From an uncultured Oscillospiraceae bacterium (GTDB lineage: Bacteria > Bacillota > Clostridia > Oscillospirales > Acutalibacteraceae): a DNA stretch of 38,637 nucleotides. Each line of letters opens with the position of its first letter. Positions within the stretch are counted from its first letter, which is position 1. Positions 32,865 to 38,637 of this stretch are shown here, piece after piece. Location of the stretch: NCBI GenBank assembly GCA_902492045.1, contig CABUKB010000015.1, forward strand, positions 1 to 38,637, in the 5' to 3' direction. A program made the translations under genes and the position numbers. The notes beneath the pieces are model-generated. The model did no database searches. It saw nothing but the letters and a program-made list of their open reading frames with translations, and was not told the DNA's origin.

Positions 32865-32901
32865 AGCGCCCTCGCGCGGCGGATCGCCGCGTAAAGGCGC
32901 T
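32865..32901 (-). terminator. Candidate terminator of the second degV gene
   Basis: Nested inverted repeats (outer AGCGCC with GGCGCT, inner CGCGGCG-type arms) lie 32 bases past the stop, followed on the minus strand by ATTTG. The stem is GC-rich, but the T-tract is poor. Confidence 0.55.
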
Positions 32902-32932
32902 GTCTGTTAAAGCGAATGGACTATGGACTCCG

Positions 32933-33778
32933 CTATACGGTCTCTTTGGCAATGAAGGCGATCCCGGTGCAGCCGGGCCCTGCATGGGTCCCCACCACCG
33001 GGCCGATGCTGCTGCAATAAAGCGGCACACCCTCCAGCAAATCCCCTGCAGCGGCGGCCAATTCCTGCATCAGGCCGGGGGCGTCGGAATGGCCGAGGCA
33101 GAACCGGCGCTCCGGATCCGCTTCCTGCCGCGCCCGCTCGAGGATAGCGGCATAGCCCGCTTTCAGTCCCCGTACCTTCTGGATGCACGCCACCTTGCCG
33201 TCCTCGATGCTGATAATCGGTTTTACTCCCAAAAGGGTGCCGACCATAGCGCCGGCAGAGGAAAGCCGCCCGCCCATCCGCAGGTATTTGAGGTCATCCA
33301 CCACCGCGTAAAGGCGGATACGGCTGGACAGCGCCTCCATTGCCTGCGCGATGGAACCGGCATCCGCCCCGGCATCCCTCATCGCCGCGGCTTCCTGTAC
33401 CATCAGCGCCAGCCCGAACGTCACCTGCCGGGTGTCCACCACCCGCACCCGCCCCTCCGGAAACTGGGCGGCGGCCGCCAAAGCGTTCCCATAGGTGCCG
33501 CTGAGTTCCTTGGACAAAGGCAGAACCACCACGTCGTCCCCTGCCTCTATGTGGGGACGAATCCGCTCTTCAAATTCCAAAGGGGTGATCTGTGCGGTCT
33601 TGGGCAGTTCGGCCGCTTGCGACAACATGCCGTAGAATTGCGTTGCGGTCATGTTTTCCCCCTCGATATAGGCGTTCTCACCAAAAAATACACGGATACC
33701 GATAACCTCCACCCGCAGGCGCTGGCGTTCGGCCGCGTCGAGATCGCTGGCACCGTCGGTGATAATCACCACAGACAT
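32933..33778 (-). CDS. DegV family protein (FakB-like) 2
   Basis: The 281-residue protein has ITDGASDL at the start, KTAQITPLEFEE, LSKELSGTYGNA, VVDTRQVTFGLA, LKYLRMGGRLSS, LLGVKPIISI and GPVVGTHAGPGCTGI. It belongs to a different DegV branch from the copy at 21004 (GTHAGPG against SSHCGPN near the C-terminus), so the two may prefer different fatty acids. The GASDL variation at the usual STCDL fatty-acid site is notable. AAGGAGGGG lies close to the ATG. It is monocistronic with a strong promoter. Confidence 0.93.
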   Translation of the reverse strand: MSVVIITDGASDLDAAERQRLRVEVIGIRVFFGENAYIEGENMTATQFYGMLSQAAELPKTAQITPLEFEERIRPHIEAGDDVVVLPLSKELSGTYGNALAAAAQFPEGRVRVVDTRQVTFGLALMVQEAAAMRDAGADAGSIAQAMEALSSRIRLYAVVDDLKYLRMGGRLSSAGAMVGTLLGVKPIISIEDGKVACIQKVRGLKAGYAAILERARQEADPERRFCLGHSDAPGLMQELAAAAGDLLEGVPLYCSSIGPVVGTHAGPGCTGIAFIAKETV

Positions 33779-33831
33779 AATGCCCCTCCTTCGCTAATTA
33801 CTTTGATTGTCAAATTATTTGAGCAGGGGTA

Positions 33832-33860
33832 AGTATAACACGTGCGGGCCCGATTGTCAA
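33832..33860 (-). promoter_or_regulatory. Promoter of the second degV gene with inverted repeat on the -35
   Basis: On the minus strand: perfect TTGACA (33860-33855), 17-base spacer ending in TGT, TATACT (33837-33832). The -35 sits inside a perfect inverted repeat (33850-33865, CCGATT-N4-AATCGG), a possible operator. An 11-base sequence from this site is repeated at 33805-33815 in the leader. Confidence 0.85.
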
Positions 33861-33981
33861 ATCGGCAACGAAATTTTCCATATCCCTCTCTCCTATGCGG
33901 TGGGATTCAGAGCCTTTCTTCCATCCTCATAAATTCTGCGAGAAAAATTTGCTTTCCATTCACAACTGATCCGCCATCATC

Positions 33982-33990
33982 TGTTAAAAT
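33982..33990 (+). promoter_or_regulatory. Extended -10 promoter of the ABC exporter genes
   Basis: TG at 33982-33983, then TAAAAT (33985-33990), with no good -35. It lies about 50 bases before the ATPase gene. Confidence 0.45.
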
Positions 33991-34040
33991 GAAAGAAATC
34001 CATCGAATTTGGCTGTAATTCCGGCAAGGAGGCCGCAGAT

Positions 34041-34745
34041 ATGGACCATTTTGTTGAATTTCAAGACGTGTGCAAATACTATCAGATGGGCAGCCATCGG
34101 ATCGTTGCCGCCGATAAAGTGAGTTTCCAAATCGCCAAAGGTGAATTCACCATCATTGTCGGCCCCAGTGGCGCCGGTAAAACCACCGTTTTGAACATGC
34201 TCGGCGGCATGGACACCTGTGACGAAGGGGTCATCCGCCTCGACGGAAAGGAAATCAGCCGCTACAACCGCAAACAGCTGACCGAGTACCGCCGCTACGA
34301 CGTGGGCTTTGTCTTCCAGTTTTACAACCTGGTACAGAATCTGACCGCCCTTGAAAACGTGGAACTGGCCTCCGAAATCTGCCGGGAACATCTGGACGCC
34401 CGCGAGACGCTGCGGGAAGTGGGGCTGGAAGACCGGATGGGGAATTTCCCCGCGCAGCTTTCGGGCGGGGAACAGCAACGGGTGGCAATCGCGCGGGCTC
34501 TGGCCAAAAACCCCAAAATTCTTCTGTGTGACGAACCTACCGGCGCCCTGGATTACAAAACCGGCAAGAGCGTTTTAAAACTGTTGCAAGACACCTGCCG
34601 CAACACGGGGCGAACCGTCATCGTCATCACACACAATCAAGCACTCACGGCAATGGCCGACCGGGTGATCCGGATCAAATCCGGCACGGTGCTCTCATCG
34701 GAACGCAACCCCCATCCCACACCGGTGGAGGAGATCGAATGGTAA
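34041..34745 (+). CDS. ABC transporter ATP-binding protein (MacB/LolD type)
   Basis: The 234-residue ATPase has Walker A GPSGAGKTT (41-49), Q-loop FQFYNLVQNLTALENVELA, signature LSGGEQQRVAIARAL (140-154) and Walker B ILLCDEPTGALD (160-171). 'TGALD' with 'NLVQNLTALENV' is typical of the MacB/LolD/FtsE-related group that works with FtsX-like permeases. AAGGAGG lies 8 bases before ATG. The permease gene follows after 85 bases, forming an exporter or mechanotransmission pair. Confidence 0.96.
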   Translation: MDHFVEFQDVCKYYQMGSHRIVAADKVSFQIAKGEFTIIVGPSGAGKTTVLNMLGGMDTCDEGVIRLDGKEISRYNRKQLTEYRRYDVGFVFQFYNLVQNLTALENVELASEICREHLDARETLREVGLEDRMGNFPAQLSGGEQQRVAIARALAKNPKILLCDEPTGALDYKTGKSVLKLLQDTCRNTGRTVIVITHNQALTAMADRVIRIKSGTVLSSERNPHPTPVEEIEW

Positions 34746-34830
34746 GAGAATCCCGGACGGATGCGATGGAGCCAAAAGCCTCGGTTGGTTTGGCGGAAAG
34801 GAACTCCGCAGGAAGGGCGGGTCTTGACAG

Positions 34831-37800
34831 GTGAAGAAAACCTATTGGAAAGTCATTATCCGGGAAGTGACCCATTCGCTCTCCCGGTTTCTCGCTATAT
34901 TCGGCATTGTGGCGCTGGGTGTCGGTTTTCTGGCCGGATTGATGGCCACCACCCCGGATATGCGGGCGTCGGTCGACCGGTATTACGACGAGACCCGGAT
35001 GTTCGATATCCGGGTGATCTCCACCCTCGGCCTGACGGAAGAGGATATCGAATCGCTGCGGAATACGGATGGGGTAAAGGGGGTCATGCCTTCCTACACC
35101 ACCGACGCTTTGGTGCGGATTCCAGAGGGGGATGACCTGGTCGCCCGCATCCAGTCTCTCCCCCTCTCTCTGCTGGATACGGATTCTCCCGCCTATCAAA
35201 ACCGGGTCACGTTGCTCGAAGGCCGGATGCCCGAGAACACGGGGGAATGCGTACTCGATGTTTCAAAAATGGACGACCGGGGCATCGAAATCGGTGATTC
35301 CCTCACCCTTTCTCCCGGCAACGCCGATCTCTCCGATACGCTGGCCCTCTCCTCTTTTACCGTCGTCGGCAAGGTCGAAAGCGCCTATTACTTTTCCATT
35401 GAAACCGAATCGAGCACCATCGGAAACGGCACAGTCTCCCTGGTTCTCTATACCGGGGAAGACGCCTTTTCCCTGGAGGTCTATACCGATTCTTATATTC
35501 TCGTCGGGGGCGCGGAGGCCGAAACCGCCTTTTCCGAGGAATACGACAACGCGGTGATACCGCTGATGGATACCCTGGAAGCCCTCGGCGGGGACCGGGC
35601 CGCGTTGCGTCTCAACGAGGTGAAAGGCAGCGCCCAGAACGAGCTCGATGACGCCCGGGCGGAATACGAAGCGAAAAAAGCCGAAGCCGAGGCTCAACTC
35701 GGCGAGGCATTGCGCAAGCTCGATCAGGCCAGGGCGGAAATCGCCGACGGGGAAAAGGAAATCGAGGAAAACCGCCGGACGCTTGAGGACGGCGAAGCGC
35801 AGCTCGAAACCGGCAGGCGCGACTATGAACAGGGAGTTCAGGCATATTCCCAGGGTCTGTCGGCCTGGCAGGACGGGGTACGCCAGCTCGAGGAGCAGCG
35901 CCGCCAATATGAGACGGCCATAAAAGAAAAGGAGCAGGAGATCGCGGACGGCCGGGCGGCTCTTACCGCCGCCCGTGAGGAACTGGCGGAAACCAAACGG
36001 ATGCTGGATGAGAGCCGCGAAAAGCTGGAGGCTGCCCGAAAGGGGATCCAGCAGGCTCTCGCCCAGGGCCTGATCTCACAGGAACAAGCCGACGAAGAAT
36101 TCGCGAAACTGGCACCCCAGGAAGAAGCCTATGCCGAAGGACTAAAGGCATACGAATCCTCCGTCGGGCTTGTCGATGCCAAAGAACAGGAACTGCTGGC
36201 GGGCGAAGCGGAGCTAAATGCCGGCAAACAGGAGGCTGAAACCGGCTTTGCCGATGCGCAGGCCAAACTCGACTCCTCAAAGGCGGAACTCGACATCGCC
36301 CAAGCCCATCTCGATGAGGCCGCGCGTCAAATCGAGGAAAGCGAATCCCAGCTTGCCGAAGGCCGCCGGCAGCTTCAGGAAGGCGAGGCCGCGCTTGCGG
36401 ATGCCAAAGCGCAGCTCGAACAGGGTGAGGCGGATTACGAACAAGGCAGACAGGAAGCCGACGAGCAGCTTGCCGATGCCGAACGGCAGATCGACGACGC
36501 GCAACGCCAGATCGACAGCATTGACGATGCGAAATGGTATGTTTTGGGGCGGGACTCCAACGCCGGATATGTCAGCTTTGACGGAAACGCGGAGAAAGTG
36601 GCCGCCATTGCGCAGGTCTTTCCCGTCTTTTTCTTCCTGGTGGCGGCACTGGTGGCTCTGACCACCATGACCCGCATGGTGGAAGAAGAGCGCACCCAGA
36701 TCGGCACCCTGAAGGCCCTCGGGTACAGCCGGGGCGCGATCATGTTCAAATATATGCTTTATGCCGGTGTAGCCACCGTATGCGGCTGTATTTTCGGGCT
36801 GCTGGTCGGGTTTTGGATATTCCCCACCGTTATCTGGGGCGCATATGAAATCATGTACAACCTTCCCCCTCTGGTGATTTCCTTTAATGTAAAATACGCG
36901 GCGCTGTCGTCGGCAGCGGCCATATTGTGTACCATGTTTGCCACTTGGTCGGCCTGTATCAGCACCCTGCGTGAAAATCCCGCCCGCCTGATGCTGCCCA
37001 AGGCCCCCAAAGCCGGGAAACGGGTTTTTCTGGAGCGGATCCCGCTGATCTGGAATCATCTGACCTTTACCCATAAGGTAACGGCCCGCAATCTCATCCG
37101 TTATAAAAAGCGGTTTTTTATGACGGTGATCGGCATCGCCGGCTGTACGGCGCTGCTGCTGACCGGGTTCGGCCTCCGGGATTCTATTTCGGATATTGTG
37201 GGCAAACAGTTCCGCGAGATCGCCCGCTACAATCTGATGGCCGGTCTCCAATCCGGCCGGGATGACGAGGCCCTGCGTGAAATCCTCGACGGGGCCGCAT
37301 CCGATTATCTCTATGCACAACAGACTAGTGTGGACGCCACCGGAAACGGCGGCACCCTATCCGCCTACCTGTACGTGCCGGAAGAGGCCGGACGGCTCGA
37401 TGAGTTTATCACCCTGCGCGAACGCAGGAGCGGCACAGCCGTGCCCTTCACCGATGAGGGGGTCCTGCTGACCGAGAAGCTGGCGACAAAGCTCGGCGTC
37501 AAAGCGGGGGATGTCCTCACTCTCGAAGACGGCGACAACCGCACGGCGCAGGTCACGGTCAGCGGCATCACCGAAAACTACGTCTACAACTATATTTATA
37601 TAACGCCGTCCCTCTACCGTTCTGTTTTTGGATCCGAGCCGGATTACAATCTCGTTGCCGCCAAGGTGACGGACGACTCAAAAACCAATCGGGATGCGCT
37701 CGCCACCGCGCTGTTGGAAGTGGACGGGGTAGCGTCTGTCTCCTTTACCACCGATATCAGCCGTTCCTTTGATGATATTGTGAAAAACATTGATTATATC

Positions 37801-38190
37801 GTCATCGTGCTGATTGTGTCGGCCGGACTGCTTGCGTTTGTGGTTCTTTATAACTTAACCAATATCAACATCACCGAACGTCAGAAAGAAATCGCCACCA
37901 TCAAGGTGCTCGGTTTTTACGACCGGGAAGTCAACGCCTATATTTTCCGGGAAACCGGCATCCTCAGCGTCATCGGGACCGGCGTGGGGCTTATCCTCGG
38001 CATTTTCCTGCACGCGTTTGTGGTCCGCACGGCGGAAGTGGAGATCGTGATGTTCGGCCGGGAAATCTACGCTATGAGTTTCCTTCTCGCCGCCATTCTC
38101 ACGCTCGCTTTCTCCGCCCTGGTGGATGTGGTTATGGCCCGTAAACTACGCAAAATTGATATGGTCGAGTCTATGAAAGCCGGAGAATGA
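34831..38190 (+). CDS. FtsX-like ABC permease with a 300-residue coiled coil
   Basis: The 1119-residue protein has an N-terminal membrane helix (about 19-41), an extracellular region (about 42-270), a very long Glu/Ala/Gln-rich coiled coil (about 271-567), a first FtsX membrane bundle (about 580-720), a second extracellular region and a second FtsX bundle (about 985-1110). Both bundles carry the family feature 'ERxxEIxTLKxLGY/F' (EEERTQIGTLKALGYSRG and TERQKEIATIKVLGFYDRE). The start is GTG at 34831; the ribosome site is poor (AGGAAGGG too far upstream), so translation may be coupled or weak. It partners the upstream ATPase. The cargo, or the outside target of the coiled coil, is unknown. Confidence 0.94.
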   Translation: MKKTYWKVIIREVTHSLSRFLAIFGIVALGVGFLAGLMATTPDMRASVDRYYDETRMFDIRVISTLGLTEEDIESLRNTDGVKGVMPSYTTDALVRIPEGDDLVARIQSLPLSLLDTDSPAYQNRVTLLEGRMPENTGECVLDVSKMDDRGIEIGDSLTLSPGNADLSDTLALSSFTVVGKVESAYYFSIETESSTIGNGTVSLVLYTGEDAFSLEVYTDSYILVGGAEAETAFSEEYDNAVIPLMDTLEALGGDRAALRLNEVKGSAQNELDDARAEYEAKKAEAEAQLGEALRKLDQARAEIADGEKEIEENRRTLEDGEAQLETGRRDYEQGVQAYSQGLSAWQDGVRQLEEQRRQYETAIKEKEQEIADGRAALTAAREELAETKRMLDESREKLEAARKGIQQALAQGLISQEQADEEFAKLAPQEEAYAEGLKAYESSVGLVDAKEQELLAGEAELNAGKQEAETGFADAQAKLDSSKAELDIAQAHLDEAARQIEESESQLAEGRRQLQEGEAALADAKAQLEQGEADYEQGRQEADEQLADAERQIDDAQRQIDSIDDAKWYVLGRDSNAGYVSFDGNAEKVAAIAQVFPVFFFLVAALVALTTMTRMVEEERTQIGTLKALGYSRGAIMFKYMLYAGVATVCGCIFGLLVGFWIFPTVIWGAYEIMYNLPPLVISFNVKYAALSSAAAILCTMFATWSACISTLRENPARLMLPKAPKAGKRVFLERIPLIWNHLTFTHKVTARNLIRYKKRFFMTVIGIAGCTALLLTGFGLRDSISDIVGKQFREIARYNLMAGLQSGRDDEALREILDGAASDYLYAQQTSVDATGNGGTLSAYLYVPEEAGRLDEFITLRERRSGTAVPFTDEGVLLTEKLATKLGVKAGDVLTLEDGDNRTAQVTVSGITENYVYNYIYITPSLYRSVFGSEPDYNLVAAKVTDDSKTNRDALATALLEVDGVASVSFTTDISRSFDDIVKNIDYIVIVLIVSAGLLAFVVLYNLTNINITERQKEIATIKVLGFYDREVNAYIFRETGILSVIGTGVGLILGIFLHAFVVRTAEVEIVMFGREIYAMSFLLAAILTLAFSALVDVVMARKLRKIDMVESMKAGE

Positions 38191-38229
38191 GCGTTCCCAT
38201 GGCGACCGTCCCCGGTTCCCAAAGCATAA

Positions 38230-38267
38230 AAGTCCCGCTCCCCGGATTTTTCCGGGGAGCGGGACTT
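38230..38267 (+). terminator. Hairpin after the ABC permease gene
   Basis: A perfect 17-bp stem (38230-38246 with 38251-38267), 4-base loop, lies 40 bases past the stop. There is no T-tract downstream, but stem stability and position support termination or 3'-end protection. Confidence 0.8.
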
Positions 38268-38356
38268 GACTATCTCGAGAACATATCGACCGTTTCATGC
38301 GATCTCTGTGCCGGCTGGCGGGAGAAACCGCTTCCCGCCGCGATATGACAAAACCC

Positions 38357-38379
38357 AACGGAAAGCCGTTGACAAACGG
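38357..38379. promoter_or_regulatory. Three evenly spaced half-sites around a -35 (putative operator)
   Basis: AACGG (38357-38361), CCGTT (38366-38370) and AACGG (38375-38379) start exactly 9 bases apart in alternating orientation, giving two overlapping inverted repeats that cover the -35 hexamer. This is the layout of a repressor site. Confidence 0.55.
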
Positions 38380-38397
38380 CCGCTTCCGCCTTATAAT
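38369..38397 (+). promoter_or_regulatory. Consensus promoter of the interrupted gene
   Basis: Perfect TTGACA (38369-38374), 17-base spacer, perfect TATAAT (38392-38397), pointing toward the interrupted gene and the IS. A leader of about 90 bases would follow. Confidence 0.88.
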
Positions 38398-38413
38398 AAA
38401 ATTCTAGATTAAA

Positions 38414-38449
38414 ATATAATGATTCTTACAATTACCCATATCATTATAT
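38414..38449. repeat. AT-rich inverted repeat in the leader
   Basis: ATATAATGAT (38414-38423) is exactly complementary to ATCATTATAT (38440-38449), with a 16-base loop. It could be a protein-binding operator or a weak RNA hairpin just upstream of the ribosome site. Confidence 0.6.
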
Positions 38450-38494
38450 CACTTATCTCTTGCTTTGTCAACTATTTTTTTAAGGAGGCTGCGT

Positions 38495-38501
38495 ATGGAT
38501 T
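38495..38501 (+). pseudogene. Start of a gene interrupted by an IS after codon 2
   Basis: TTAAGGAGG followed 6 bases later by ATG GAT T, and then the TGT end of the IS at 38502. Reading on into the IS reaches TAG at once. A consensus promoter and a good ribosome site with no gene behind them indicate that the coding sequence lies beyond the IS, outside the window. Its identity cannot be told from seven bases. Confidence 0.7.
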
Positions 38502-38637
38502 TGTAGGTGATACAATGATGTGTGACAGATAAGGAATAAAAAGATAGCGAATAGGGATGGCCTGTGTTAAGGTTGAGTTGCCAAGACAAAACCGAAAGGC
38601 AGGTGCCACCCTATCCGCTATGAATACGATAACACAA
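38502..38637 (+). mobile_element. Left end of an IS481-like insertion sequence (partial)
   Basis: The element begins with TGT; bases 38502-38527 pair with the IS end at 164-189 (20 of 26 positions). A 118-base leader follows before the transposase start. Orientation is the same as the IS at the left edge, and the two partial copies may be the two ends of the same IS type. Confidence 0.78.
38620..38637 (+). CDS. IS transposase, first six residues
   Basis: ATG at 38620 opens MNTITQ, and the window ends. The six residues agree with the N-terminus I recall for clostridial rve-type transposases of this group; alone they prove nothing, but the inverted repeat upstream supports it. A weak AGGCAGG lies about 15 bases upstream. 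Confidence 0.6.

Noticed and set aside
32716..32900. T-box riboswitch for valS
   Set aside because: The leader is only about 60 bases from promoter to start, and no T-box sequence or specifier-stem pattern is present.
34746..34830. Separate small gene between the ABC ATPase and permease
   Set aside because: The 85 bases have only frames that are shadows of the permease; no ribosome site and start pair gives a plausible product.
35641..36532. Tandem DNA repeats or CRISPR-like array in the permease gene
   Set aside because: The periodicity is at protein level (coiled-coil heptads with Glu/Ala/Gln); the DNA copies are too variable for a repeat array.
1..38637. Composite transposon or circular plasmid with one IS joining both ends
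   Set aside because: The block contains essential chromosomal genes (dnaK, valS, der, pgi), and the flanks of the two IS ends (after 189 and before 38502) share no target duplication.

Overview
The window looks like a single chromosomal contig from a low-abundance-of-AT (GC-rich, by eye in the mid to high 50s percent) member of the Clostridia, most likely the Oscillospirales/Ruminococcaceae side. The evidence is the hrcA-grpE-dnaK-dnaJ order under a perfect CIRCE box, a Cys4-type L32 gene behind a DUF177 gene, DUF512-der-plsY-gpsA, two DegV proteins, a YpeB spore-germination protein, TIGR04076-type and other clostridial small proteins, strong AGGAGG ribosome sites and frequent TTG/GTG starts. 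No rRNA, tRNA, CRISPR array, phage gene or plasmid replication gene was seen.

Layout. 1-189 is the right end of an IS (IS481/rve-type transposase C-terminus plus inverted repeat). 452-1783 is gdhA. 1988-5741 is a response regulator, its histidine kinase and ypeB. 5894-7159 (minus) is mrp followed by a Nudix hydrolase. 7456-9155 holds two divergent bacterial sugar transferases. 9193-11174 (minus) is an intracellular GH27 alpha-galactosidase coupled to a small Cys4 protein, then folE under its own promoter. 11389-12495 is a duplicated P-loop ATPase. 12664-13845 (minus) is an AI-2E-type membrane protein. 14176-19002 (minus) is the class I heat-shock operon. 19382-19645 is a small orphan protein; 19805-20845 (minus) a membrane-anchored polysaccharide deacetylase; 21004-21861 a DegV protein; 21901-22245 (minus) a TIGR04076 protein. 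22430-27797 (minus) is one long housekeeping operon (DUF177, rpmF, DUF512, der, plsY, gpsA). 27955-29774 (minus) is pgi plus a small P-loop protein; 30070-32715 (minus) valS; 32933-33778 (minus) a second DegV. 34041-38190 is an ABC exporter pair whose permease carries a roughly 300-residue coiled coil. 38268-38501 is the promoter, leader and first codons of a gene cut by a second IS copy in the same orientation, whose transposase begins at 38620 and runs off the window.

How it works together. Most genes are housekeeping: nitrogen assimilation (gdhA), protein folding, translation (valS, rpmF, der), glycolysis (pgi) and phospholipid synthesis (gpsA makes glycerol-3-phosphate, plsY acylates it, and DegV/FakB-like proteins may feed fatty acids into the same route). 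Cell-envelope functions recur: sugar transferases, deacetylase, ABC/FtsX exporter and YpeB. Transcription signals are unusually readable: many promoters match -35/-10 with 16-17 bp spacing and many hairpins separate convergent genes.

I found no large undescribed defence or biosynthetic system. The most interesting items are the ATPase whose second half is a degenerate copy of the first, the IS insertion at codon 3 of a strongly promoted and apparently repressor-controlled gene, the Cys4 protein translationally coupled to alpha-galactosidase, the two-component/YpeB cluster, and several small conserved-looking proteins of unknown role.
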